DNA of 64,000 nucleotides from Bacteroidales bacterium 52_46 (GCA_001915385.1 MNQK01000002.1:124001-188000); one strand, 5' to 3'; positions 21,888 through 31,119 are shown, numbered from the stretch's first letter. Program-made: numbers and translations. The notes: generated by a model from the letters alone, not told the origin.

Positions 21888-21895
21888 TATCTTTG
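21888..21895 (+). promoter_or_regulatory. -7 box of ruvX, seven bases before the start codon
   Basis: TATCTTTG ends 7 nt before the ruvX ATG at 21903, so the message would be leaderless or nearly so. No good -33 TTTG sits at 19-21 bp; the repeat array occupies that region. Confidence 0.6.
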
Positions 21896-21902
21896 CGGAT
21901 GT

Positions 21903-22325
21903 ATGGGTCGATTACTCTCTATTGATTACGGTCGGCGTCGCTGCGGTATCGCGGTGACCGACACGTTGCGCATTGTCGCGTCGGGACTGACTACGGTCGA
22001 CACCCCGAAACTCGTGGAATTTGTCAAGGGCTACGTGTCGCGCGAGCCCGTCGACGCCATCATCGTGGGCTACCCCACAACGATGCGCGGCGAGGAGTCC
22101 GACTCCATGCGCTATATCCGGCCCGGCATCGGACAGCTGCGCAAGGCGCTCCCGGATATGGAAATAATATTTTTCGACGAGCGCTTCACCTCCGCCATAG
22201 CCCACCGCGCCATGATTGACGGCGGCATGAAGAAAATGGCACGCCGCGACAAGGCCATCGTCGACGAAATTTCCGCCACAATCATACTCAACGACTACCT
22301 CGAGAGCCGGCAGTACAACCGGTGA
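21903..22325 (+). CDS. ruvX: RuvX/YqgF family Holliday-junction resolvase-like nuclease
   Basis: A 140-residue RNase-H-fold protein. The opening GRLLSIDYGRRRCGIAVTD supplies the first catalytic Asp; VDAIIVGYPTTMRGEES, FFDERFTSA and the closing DEISATIILNDYL complete the family pattern. In other bacteria YqgF acts on 16S rRNA 5'-end processing and has been proposed as a Holliday-junction resolvase. The start at 21903 is fixed by the conserved N-terminus. A 38-nt gap separates it from def, probably one transcript. Confidence 0.94.
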   Translation: MGRLLSIDYGRRRCGIAVTDTLRIVASGLTTVDTPKLVEFVKGYVSREPVDAIIVGYPTTMRGEESDSMRYIRPGIGQLRKALPDMEIIFFDERFTSAIAHRAMIDGGMKKMARRDKAIVDEISATIILNDYLESRQYNR

Positions 22326-22363
22326 ACGGTCATCTAACGAATCTCAAAAACATAAACAACAAT

Positions 22364-22930
22364 ATGAATCTTCCGGTATATCTCTACGGCCACCCGGTGC
22401 TTCGCGAAATCGCTGACGACGTGACGCCCGACTATCCCGGCCTCAAAACACTCATCGCCGACATGTTCGAGACGATGTACACCTCCGAAGGTGTCGGTCT
22501 CGCAGCTCCCCAGATAGGCAAAAGCATACGCCTCGTCGTCATCGACGCCGACCCCGTGGCTGAAACATTTCCCGACTGCGCCGGCAAGAAAATGGTGCTC
22601 ATCAACCCCGAAATCGAAGTGCTCGACGGCGACAAAGTCAACCGCGCCGAAGGGTGCCTCAGCCTCCCCGGACTCTCGGAGGACGTAAAGCGCGTCGAAA
22701 ACATACGCCTCAACTGGCTCGACGAAAATTTCGAGGAGCATGAGGAAATCATCACCGGTTTCCTCGCCCGCATCGTGCAGCACGAGTGCGACCACCTCGA
22801 AGGTATGGTCTACATCGACCACATCTCCCCGATACGCAAGCAGATGATACGCCGCAAACTCACCAACATCGTGGAGGGACGCGTCAGCTGCGACTACCCC
22901 GTACGCTACGCCCCCCGCAAGCGAAAATAA
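22364..22930 (+). CDS. def: Peptide deformylase
   Basis: A 188-residue metallohydrolase that removes the formyl group from nascent proteins. All three signature motifs are present: GVGLAAPQIG (about residues 46-55), EGCLSLPG (about 101-108) with the metal-binding Cys, and QHECDHLEG (about 143-151) with two His ligands and the catalytic Glu. The start at 22364 gives the family opening MNLPVYLYGHPVLRE. Follows ruvX. Confidence 0.97.
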   Translation: MNLPVYLYGHPVLREIADDVTPDYPGLKTLIADMFETMYTSEGVGLAAPQIGKSIRLVVIDADPVAETFPDCAGKKMVLINPEIEVLDGDKVNRAEGCLSLPGLSEDVKRVENIRLNWLDENFEEHEEIITGFLARIVQHECDHLEGMVYIDHISPIRKQMIRRKLTNIVEGRVSCDYPVRYAPRKRK

Positions 22931-23084
22931 TTCATAATTCACAATTCATAATTCATAATTCATAATTAGTACAGATAATTCATAATGACGCACAACATCA
23001 TAACGCGGAGCCCCCAATTATGTAATCGCTTTAGCGCTTGCGTAGCAAGAATTATGCATTATGAATTATGAATTATGAATTAAA
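22929..23084. repeat. Inverted pair of AATTCATAATT repeats
   Basis: Four to five AATTCATAATT-like units (22929-22980) are followed about 70 bp later by the same unit in opposite orientation (23052-23084, TTATGAATTATGAATT). The pair can form a long AT-rich hairpin between def and the ABC-F gene. Confidence 0.65.
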
Positions 23085-23096
23085 AAATTTTTTCCA

Positions 23097-24782
<1,686 letters not shown>

Positions 24783-24792
24783 CCATTGCGCC

Positions 24793-24958
24793 TTGTAGGG
24801 ACGCGTCCCAATGATGTTTACTTAAGGGGCATACGTAGGGGCGAGGGCGTCTCGCCCTCGGTCTATTATTTTTACACACTGAAAGTTACCACGGGGGCGA
24901 GACGCCCCCGCCCCTATCACCTCTGCTAAGTAAACAGCATTGAATCGCGCCCCTACAA
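24793..24958. repeat. GTAGGGACGCG-type palindromic repeat, copy 1
   Basis: A 166-bp element with imperfect 32-bp inverted ends (TTGTAGGGACGCG on the left, CGCGCCCCTACAA on the right) and inner complementary GC blocks. It fills most of the ABC-F to SIMPL gap (24783-25000). Related elements lie at 29455-29806, 34318-34343 and 55205-55286. Confidence 0.75.
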
Positions 24959-25000
24959 GTTGCTATAACAGTTTTCACTCACAAACAAAATCGAAGTCAC

Positions 25001-25696
25001 ATGAATAAAATCCTTTTTGCCGTCATGACATTGGCAATGGCTTGCGGTATCGCACGCGCACAGGACTGCGTGCCGCGGTTTATCGAGGTGTCGGGCACAG
25101 CCACGCTCAACATAGTTCCCGACCGCATTACGGTTGAAATCGGTATGGAGGAATACTTCACACCGACAGCATCAGGCGACAGTACCCTCGTCAGAATCGC
25201 ACAGATTGAAAACGACGTGCGCCGAGCACTCGCCAACGCCGAAGTGCCCGATACCTGCATCACGGTGTCCGACATAGACAACTACCGCGACTATCACCGC
25301 AGCCAACGCTTCACAATGGCCAGGACTCTTACAGCCGTGTTCTCCGACTTCGACCGGCTCAACGCCGTATGCGGCGCGCTCGACAGCGAAGGCATCACCG
25401 GCTTCCGCCTCGCCGGCATGGACAACGCCGACATGGAGCAGTACAACCGCCAAGGCCTCAAAGCAGCCCTCGACGCCGCCCGGCTTAAAGCTCAGTTCAT
25501 AGCACAGAACGAAGGTCTAATCCTCACAGCCCCGCTTGAAATCATCGAAACGACCCAGGAACGCTACGGCGCGCAGATGTTCTCCAACGTAGCATTCGAC
25601 AGCGGCACAGGCATGGAAAACATGCGCCGAATCACCCGCAAATACTCCGTCAAAGTAAAATACGCCTTCACTCATATCCCAAAATCCGAGAAATAA
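25001..25696 (+). CDS. SIMPL-domain (DUF541) periplasmic protein
   Basis: A 231-residue protein with a signal peptide (MNKILFAVMTLAMACGIARA, residues 1-20) and a SIMPL/DUF541 domain (VSGTATLNIVPDRITVEIGM ... NARLKAQFIAQNEG). Domain members are periplasmic or outer-membrane-associated; their molecular role is unclear. No partner gene nearby explains its function. Confidence 0.85.
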   Translation: MNKILFAVMTLAMACGIARAQDCVPRFIEVSGTATLNIVPDRITVEIGMEEYFTPTASGDSTLVRIAQIENDVRRALANAEVPDTCITVSDIDNYRDYHRSQRFTMARTLTAVFSDFDRLNAVCGALDSEGITGFRLAGMDNADMEQYNRQGLKAALDAARLKAQFIAQNEGLILTAPLEIIETTQERYGAQMFSNVAFDSGTGMENMRRITRKYSVKVKYAFTHIPKSEK

Positions 25697-25864
25697 ATGG
25701 GGCGTGATATTTCAAAACTTCACGAAGCAGCCAAATGGAGAAGCGCGTTTTTCGATTATCGGAGTCTCGACCTCAAGACAGCATTTCCCGGACAGTCCGG
25801 TTTTTCCATCACCAACATCAAGTATGCAAAAGATGGTATGAGTTTTATAATCAAGACGATATAA
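25697..25864 (+). CDS. Possible 55-codon ORF directly after the SIMPL gene
   Basis: An ATG immediately following the SIMPL stop (TAAATG) opens a 55-codon frame, MGRDISKLHEAAKW to SFIIKTI. The opposite strand is also open for 61 codons (25712-25897). I recognise neither product. It could be a gene remnant or a repeated intergenic sequence rather than a gene. Confidence 0.25.
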   Translation: MGRDISKLHEAAKWRSAFFDYRSLDLKTAFPGQSGFSITNIKYAKDGMSFIIKTI

Positions 25865-25889
25865 TTCGTCAACAAGTTGTTGACGAATT
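25863..25889. terminator. Perfect 27-bp palindrome between converging genes
   Basis: Two 13-bp arms (AATTCGTCAACAA and its complement) around a single central G. It lies between the SIMPL gene (+) and the ATPase gene (-) and may act as a bidirectional terminator, although a U-tract is missing. Confidence 0.45.
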
Positions 25890-25921
25890 TGCAACACTAT
25901 GTTGATAATATATAGTGATAT

Positions 25922-27247
25922 TTACCCATAGGCTTGGCGGAAAGGATTATCCAGCAACCATTTCCATGCAGGCAGAATTTTTATTGTCAATCCCTCATAT
26001 TCCAATTCCCTCTCCTCATCGAATGTTATTATCGTGCAATTTTTACACCCCGTTATATCGGATGCAGTTTTGAGCCCGCGCAATTCACGGGAGAACGTCT
26101 GCTCGTCGCCAAGCGTCCAGCACACCTGCACCAGCATTTCTATGTTTTCATCGCGCTGTATTATAAAATCGCATTCATAATCCTCAGCAAAATAAGTTAT
26201 TTTTCGCATCGGGTCAAGGAAACGGCGAAGATGGAGAAAGACAGCATTTTCAAGCAGCTTGCCATCATCACCGCTCTGCGGGAGTATGACCGCGTTACGC
26301 ATGCCATTATCTATAAAATAATATTTCGGCAGACGTGAAGTTTCCTTCACAAGTGATGCTGACCAGCGGTTCACTCTAAAAAACATAAAAGTATCACAAG
26401 CCATATCGGCCAGTTCATACAGCCTGTTTTTGTCAGCTTTCCTCCCCTGCGATTTAAGGTCATTATATATAGTATGAACCGACGTAGGTTTAGTGATATT
26501 CAGCATCATGCGTTTAAGAAAATACTTGACTGTTTCCGGACTTGAAAGTCCATAATGCTCAACCAAATCCCGAAAAAGCATAGTATTGAAATACCCCTGC
26601 ACCTTGCGTAACTTCAACGACGGTTCATTCATAAGCACAATCTCGGGGAAAGCACTCGCATGTAGATATTCACGACATGCAAGGACAAGTCGGGCCCGGC
26701 CCTGCTCGTCATACGGGGATGCTTTTATCCCGGTAAATCTGAGGTACTCACTGAACGACAACGGGAAAGCCTCATACTCAACCGGCCACCCCCGCAAAGC
26801 TGTAGCTATCTGCGAGGAGAGCATTTTGGCATTGCTCCCTGAAATATATATATTCTTACAATACGATTTATAGACGCGCATTACAAACAGTTCCCACTTG
26901 TCAACCATCTGGATTTCATCGAAAAACATATATACCGACGAAAGGTCTGTATCCGGGAACATCTCGCGATAAGCCTGCAGCACTTCGTCAAGTTCAGATA
27001 CGTCCATATCATCAAGGCGTTCATCATCAAAATTTATCCAAAGTATCCTGTCCTTGTCAACGCCATTGCTTACCAGCCTGTTTGCGACAATTTTCATCAT
27101 AGATGATTTACCACAGCGTCTTACGCCTGACACCGTTATCATCTGGCCGGAATTGACCGGCAACTGTAAATCACGCTCATGCACAGGAAACGGCAGTTCC
27201 TTCTGCATCGTCATTATTATATTCTGGAATATACTTTTCCGTTTCAT
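25922..27247 (-). CDS. P-loop ATPase with AAA and DUF4143-type domains
   Basis: A 441-residue protein. The Walker A motif GVRRCGKSS lies at about residues 40-48 and a Walker B-like VYMFFDEIQ at about 104-112. The C-terminal third (FDEERELEY, LKTASDITGCKN, YECDFIIQRDENIEMLVQV) resembles the DUF4143 nuclease-like domain with its DFII...QV core. Such ATPases are frequent in Bacteroidales, usually as isolated genes; their role is unknown. The start at 27247 lies just after a -7 box. Confidence 0.85.
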   Translation of the reverse strand: MKRKSIFQNIIMTMQKELPFPVHERDLQLPVNSGQMITVSGVRRCGKSSMMKIVANRLVSNGVDKDRILWINFDDERLDDMDVSELDEVLQAYREMFPDTDLSSVYMFFDEIQMVDKWELFVMRVYKSYCKNIYISGSNAKMLSSQIATALRGWPVEYEAFPLSFSEYLRFTGIKASPYDEQGRARLVLACREYLHASAFPEIVLMNEPSLKLRKVQGYFNTMLFRDLVEHYGLSSPETVKYFLKRMMLNITKPTSVHTIYNDLKSQGRKADKNRLYELADMACDTFMFFRVNRWSASLVKETSRLPKYYFIDNGMRNAVILPQSGDDGKLLENAVFLHLRRFLDPMRKITYFAEDYECDFIIQRDENIEMLVQVCWTLGDEQTFSRELRGLKTASDITGCKNCTIITFDEERELEYEGLTIKILPAWKWLLDNPFRQAYG

Positions 27248-27252
27248 ACGGA

Positions 27253-27290
27253 CAAATATAGTGATTTATTTCCGAAAATTCCGGAAATAA
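27253..27290 (-). promoter_or_regulatory. Promoter and inverted-repeat operator of the ATPase gene
   Basis: Minus-strand -7 TATATTTG (27253-27260) ends 5 nt before the ATG at 27247. Just upstream is a 9-bp inverted repeat, TTATTTCCG (27266-27274) and CGGAAATAA (27282-27290), with a 7-nt spacer. It covers the region between -7 and -33, the expected place for a repressor. Confidence 0.6.
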
Positions 27291-27320
27291 AATTAATTTT
27301 CCTATATTTTTTAACTTTCT

Positions 27321-27351
27321 TTTGGCAATCGAAAAAAGTTTGTTAAATTTG
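27321..27351 (+). promoter_or_regulatory. Strong promoter of the candidate non-coding RNA
   Basis: -33 TTTG (27321-27324), exactly 19 bp, then -7 TAAATTTG (27344-27351). Transcription would begin near 27357, where the first RNA stem begins. No coding frame follows. Confidence 0.75.
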
Positions 27352-27356
27352 CCGAT

Positions 27357-27690
27357 GCAGACCGCATTTCGCAGAAGCCCGGTCACGGGCGCAGCGGGTG
27401 GGGTCTGTAGAGACATTTTTTGGAAAGCGTTTACCCTGACGCTCTTTCTTGACTCGTTGAAATCTGGAAAATTTCTTTTGGTATAGTCAAGGATGCAGCA
27501 AACGGTAGATGTCTGTGTGGATATATGTCTATTCTGCCGACAGCCGGCGCGTGAGCGCTGACAGTCGGCGTATAAGCATATTCTGCGTGAGGCTTCTGCG
27601 TGTTTGCTCGTTCAACTATACCGGGCATTCCAGAGCCTCAACGAGTGGGACGAGCAACGAGTATGGCTCTCACGCTTTTCTTTTTTAACA
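27357..27690 (+). ncRNA. Candidate structured non-coding RNA, about 330 nt
   Basis: No plausible reading frame exists here, but the segment is rich in complementary pairs. Local hairpins: GCAGACC/GGTCTGT (27357-27363 with 27402-27408), GCCCG-GTCA-CGGGC (27377-27390), GCGT/ACGC with flanking GAAA/TTTC (27423-27449), and GCCGAC/GTCGGC (27536-27569) capped by GCGC-GTGA-GCGC, a GNRA-type loop. Long-range pairs: ACTCGTTGA/TCAACGAGT (27452, 27638), GGTATAGT/ACTATACC (27480, 27615), GCAAAC/GTTTGC (27498, 27602), CGCAGAAGCC/GGCTTCTGCG (27370, 27591) and GCGTGAG/CTCACGC (27585, 27669). The 3' end has AGAGCC/GGCTCT and a T-rich tract to about 27686. It lacks tmRNA, RNase P and SRP RNA hallmarks. The region 27691-27897 shows nothing further. 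Confidence 0.6.
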
Positions 27691-27897
27691 AAACACCAAC
27701 AGCAGCCCTGAATGAGAGACACACGGGCACGATATTATTTTTATAAATCTGATTTCATCACAAGTACCATTACACACCGGTGCAGCATTGTCTGCAAAAC
27801 GGGTATATCTCGTTACACAACAATATTACTATAACTTAATTAATTCATACCTATTTTATTAACTTTTTTTTATTAACCAATTTTATTTTTTATCACA

Positions 27898-28326
27898 ATG
27901 AAAAAACAAGTTCTTTTTGCAGCTGCAGCTGCCGTATTGATGCTTTCATCTTGCTCTACTATCACTCACACTGCAAGCACCGAGGCTGTCGACACCGAAG
28001 TATTCAACCGCTCGAATGCCGACCTCAACGTATCGACCCAGAAAATCACTTTCACTTACAATCCCGATGCAGCCCACCGTCGCGCAGGCAAAAAAGCCGT
28101 GCTCCGCGCCGCTGTAGCAAAGGCTCTCGAGGCCAACGGCAACGCCGACGTGCTCATAGCTCCCCAGTATGAGGTGAAAGAGACCCGCGGCCTCTTCACT
28201 ACCAAAATCAAGTACGTGACGGTAAAAGGCTATCCTGCAACTTACAAGAACGTCCACGCCACCACTTCAGCCGAAGCCCAGGTAGTCAACATTCTTGACG
28301 GAGGACAGGTGATAATCAACAAATAA
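27898..28326 (+). CDS. Lipoprotein of unknown function
   Basis: A 142-residue protein with a lipoprotein signal peptide (MKKQVLFAAAAAVLMLSSC, lipobox L-S-S-C, Cys19). The mature part carries TITHTASTEAVDTEVFN, repeated nearly unchanged in the next gene, and ends in a GYPATYKN segment also shared. The two genes are 7 bp apart and look like a tandem duplication. Function unknown; localisation at the inner or outer membrane is predicted. Confidence 0.8.
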   Translation: MKKQVLFAAAAAVLMLSSCSTITHTASTEAVDTEVFNRSNADLNVSTQKITFTYNPDAAHRRAGKKAVLRAAVAKALEANGNADVLIAPQYEVKETRGLFTTKIKYVTVKGYPATYKNVHATTSAEAQVVNILDGGQVIINK

Positions 28327-28333
28327 TACAGGC

Positions 28334-29293
28334 ATGATGACACGCAAGATACTGGCGGCCGGCATCGCCGCGCTGGCATTAAGCTCGTGTTCGACCATCA
28401 CCCACACATCGCAGACCGCCGCTGTCGACACCCAGGTGTACAACCTCACGGTAGCCGACATGAAGGTGGCAGCCAAAAAGGATTCCGTCACCGTCGACTG
28501 GAAATGGAACCCGCTGTCGACCATATCGCTCAGCGCACAGAAAGAGACGGCCACCCATACCCTGCTTGGCAAAAGCGACGCCGACGTGCTGGTTGAACCC
28601 GAATATATCGTGAAACGTCGCGGCCTGTTCCGCGGCGGGTCGGTCACCGTGACCGGCTATCCCGCCACCTACTCCAACTTCCGCGCCATGACTGCTGACG
28701 ACGCCGAAAAAATCGCCACCATCAACGGCGACAACAACATCGTAGTGGTCAATCCGGTACTCTCCACCACGGCAGGCAAGGTGGTAAAGAAAAAGAAACC
28801 CGCACCCGTGCTTCCACTGCGCAAGCGCGAAGCAGTACACTATCAGTTCGTCAACGTGCTCGGCGGTGCAGTAATCGATGTCGATGGCACTATTGATGTC
28901 GGCTACCACTTCGGCGCGATGTACGGTTCCTACGGCAAAAGCTGGGGATGGTACGGCAAAGTCGTCCTTAATAGCGCCGAACTATACCAATATGAACCCG
29001 ATTCCGATAGCGATTACAAACGCAAATGGTCTCCTTCCATCACCCTCGGCGCCATCAAGACCCTCGGAAGCGGCTTCAGCACCTTCTTTGGAATAGGTGC
29101 CGGCGGATATTACGCAGAGGAAGATGACGACTATGAAAATGAAGTCACCAAATTCTCCATCCCCGTGGAAATCGGCTTCATGAAACGCTTCAACAGCATC
29201 AATGTCATGTTGGGCGCCACATACGCCACCCCCGTAGCAGGTATCGGTTCAGGTAACATCAACCCCTTCGTGGGTGTAGGCTATTCATTCTGA
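28334..29293 (+). CDS. Lipoprotein with a C-terminal outer-membrane-like barrel domain
   Basis: A 319-residue protein with lipobox L-S-S-C. Residues about 17-120 are paralogous to the preceding lipoprotein (TITHTSQTAAVDTQVYN, GYPATYSNF). A linker with basic KKKKP leads to a C-terminal region (about 165-319) of alternating beta strands ending in GVGYSF, typical of small outer-membrane barrels. It looks like the small lipoprotein fused to a barrel. A second ATG is three bases downstream. A strong terminator follows. Confidence 0.75.
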   Translation: MMTRKILAAGIAALALSSCSTITHTSQTAAVDTQVYNLTVADMKVAAKKDSVTVDWKWNPLSTISLSAQKETATHTLLGKSDADVLVEPEYIVKRRGLFRGGSVTVTGYPATYSNFRAMTADDAEKIATINGDNNIVVVNPVLSTTAGKVVKKKKPAPVLPLRKREAVHYQFVNVLGGAVIDVDGTIDVGYHFGAMYGSYGKSWGWYGKVVLNSAELYQYEPDSDSDYKRKWSPSITLGAIKTLGSGFSTFFGIGAGGYYAEEDDDYENEVTKFSIPVEIGFMKRFNSINVMLGATYATPVAGIGSGNINPFVGVGYSF

Positions 29294-29320
29294 ATCGAAA
29301 TATTGAATACTACTAATAAT

Positions 29321-29354
29321 AAAAACGGTGTCGCCGGATTGCGACACCGTTTTT
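29321..29354 (+). terminator. Terminator after the lipoprotein pair
   Basis: A perfect 14-bp stem (AAAAACGGTGTCGC and its complement) with a 6-nt loop and T5 at the 3' side. Confidence 0.9.
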
Positions 29355-29382
29355 ATTATTAACATTCGCGCCATTTCGATAT

Positions 29383-29406
29383 TTACGTAACGACAATTAC
29401 GTAACG
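29383..29406. repeat. Direct repeat TTACGTAACG x2
   Basis: Two copies of TTACGTAACG 14 bp apart. The same decamer recurs at 29909-29918 beside the ATPase promoter, suggesting binding sites for one regulator. Confidence 0.5.
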
Positions 29407-29454
29407 CAAAAAGAGTATCTCAAACCTATATTAGCTGTTAAAAGCCGTAGCAAA

Positions 29455-29806
29455 TTGTAGGGACGCAATTCATTGGCTGTTTCCCTAAGGTACGATGGCG
29501 TCTCCAATGCGGGTCAAATAGCGGAGAGCCGAAGGCTCGGTGGTATCACTATCCCCGTCCGACGCGTCGGCGGAGGGCGGGGGAAAGGTAATACGCGCTG
29601 TGCGAGCCCACGAAGAGGGCGAGTGTATGATGCGCCCTGATACTCTATTCTACACAGTCGCCCTATCTCGGGCTCCTTTTACTGGAGGCCACCGTTGCCC
29701 CGCCCTCCGCTAACGCGTCGGACGGGGATAGTGACACCACCGAGCCTTCGGCTCTCCGTTGACGAACTATCCCCTAAGTTAGCAGCATTGAATCGCGTCC
29801 CGATAA
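29455..29806. repeat. Large GTAGGGACGC-type palindromic element, copy 2
   Basis: Outer ends TTGTAGGGACGC and GCGTCCCGATAA are imperfect inverted repeats. Inside, a near-perfect inverted repeat of about 60 bp (29521-29582 against 29697-29760, starting CGGAGAGCCGAAGGCTCGGT) flanks about 115 bp. No gene is visible in 29294-29929. Confidence 0.75.
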
Positions 29807-29865
29807 ATTCGTCGGTATATTTTAGGTTTTGCAATACCATATTTTTAATTGTATCAGTCGATTTT

Positions 29866-29918
29866 TTTGGTAGTTATAAACTTTATTACGATATTTGCGT
29901 TACGATAATTACGTAACG
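29866..29918 (+). promoter_or_regulatory. Promoter and operator-like palindrome of the AAA ATPase
   Basis: -33 TTTG (29866-29869), a 20-bp spacer and a -7-like GATATTTG (29890-29897). Directly downstream is CGTTACG (29898-29904) and CGTAACG (29912-29918), a 7-bp inverted repeat over the expected start site. The half-site is shared with the direct repeats at 29383-29406. Confidence 0.6.
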
Positions 29919-29929
29919 ATAAAATCGAA

Positions 29930-31054
29930 ATGAAACCAAATAATCCTTTCCTGATTACAGGTTACCACAGTCCGGAATATTTCTGCGACCGCGAGTCGGA
30001 AACATCCATAATACTTGACGCGCTGCATAACGGACGCAACCTCACACTGGTCGCCCCGCGCCGTATGGGCAAAACGGGCCTGATACGTCATGCATTCCAC
30101 AAATTAAAAGAAGAGGAGTCTGAGATTGTCACGCTCTATATGGATATATATTCCACGCAGTCGCTTGGCGATTTCATCCGGTTGTTTGCCAACACCGTGC
30201 TGGGAAAATTGGACAATACCCCTCAAAAAGCATTGAACCGTATCGGACGATTTATCCGCAGTTGCCGTCCGGTATTCACATTTGATGAAATGACAGGAGT
30301 GCCTAAAGTGACGGTTGATGTAGCTCCTGCCGATGAAGAAAACTCTTTGAAAGAAATATTTGAATACCTTGCGTCATCGGAACGTCGTTGCTATATAGCC
30401 ATTGATGAGTTCCAACAAATAGCCGAATATCCCGAAAAAGGGGTCGAAGCCCTGCTCCGTTCATATATCCAGTTCGTACCCAACGTCAACTTTATCTTTG
30501 CCGGGAGCAAACAGCATGTGATGCAGGAAATGTTTGCATCATCAAAACGGCCATTTTACCAAAGTACACAACTCCTTACCATCGGAGCAATCGACAAAGA
30601 AAAGTATGTAGAATTCGCATCCGGACATTTTGCAAGGCAACAATTGAAACTTCCACGTGAAATTTTTGATACGATATATGAAAAATATAAAGGACATACA
30701 TGGTATATGCAGAATATACTCAACCGTCTTTACGGCTACAATCGGAATGTTGACATGAAATTGGTCGAATACGCAGAAGACCAGATTATATCCGAGCTCA
30801 GCTATTCCTACGCCGATATGTTGAAAGCATATACCGTCGGGCAGGTACGTCTTCTTAAAGCTATAGCCCGTGAAGGTTGCGTAAGCGAACCCATGGCGGG
30901 TGACTTTATCAGCAAAAACAATCTCACTGCAGCCAGCAGCGTCAGCGCTTCGCTGAAAAAACTGCTTGACAATGAACTCGTTTACAAGTCAGACGCCGGA
31001 TATATAATATACGACAGATTTATGGGGGAATGGCTACGCCGACAGCTATTCTGA
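29930..31054 (+). CDS. AAA-family ATPase, archaeal-type ATPase domain
   Basis: A 374-residue protein with Walker A APRRMGKTGL (about residues 40-49), Walker B-like RCYIAIDEFQQI (about 155) and sensor-like FAGSKQHVMQEMF (about 187). The C-terminal part (about 300-374) looks like a winged helix. It resembles the ATPase domain common in archaea and in Bacteroidales ORFans, sometimes called nSTAND/AAA_14-like. It is not obviously related in sequence to the DUF4143-type ATPase at 25922. Function unknown. Confidence 0.8.
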   Translation: MKPNNPFLITGYHSPEYFCDRESETSIILDALHNGRNLTLVAPRRMGKTGLIRHAFHKLKEEESEIVTLYMDIYSTQSLGDFIRLFANTVLGKLDNTPQKALNRIGRFIRSCRPVFTFDEMTGVPKVTVDVAPADEENSLKEIFEYLASSERRCYIAIDEFQQIAEYPEKGVEALLRSYIQFVPNVNFIFAGSKQHVMQEMFASSKRPFYQSTQLLTIGAIDKEKYVEFASGHFARQQLKLPREIFDTIYEKYKGHTWYMQNILNRLYGYNRNVDMKLVEYAEDQIISELSYSYADMLKAYTVGQVRLLKAIAREGCVSEPMAGDFISKNNLTAASSVSASLKKLLDNELVYKSDAGYIIYDRFMGEWLRRQLF

Positions 31055-31119
31055 AAAGCTGCATCAAAATCCGGTTTTCCAAAAACGTTGCACAAAAATA
31101 TACAAATAGGATGTCGCAA

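Noticed and set aside
24793..24958. Palindromic elements as a CRISPR array
   Set aside because: No regularly spaced identical repeats with unique spacers; the elements are inverted, not direct, repeats.
27357..27690. The structured segment as tmRNA, RNase P RNA, SRP RNA or 6S RNA
   Set aside because: No tRNA-like ends or tag frame for tmRNA, no P4 consensus for RNase P, no SRP loop motif; it is longer and more branched than the rod-like 6S RNA, although a divergent 6S cannot be fully excluded.
25922..31054. The two ATPase genes as one duplicated system
   Set aside because: Apart from the P-loop their sequences and C-terminal domains differ, and they are on opposite strands with separate promoters.
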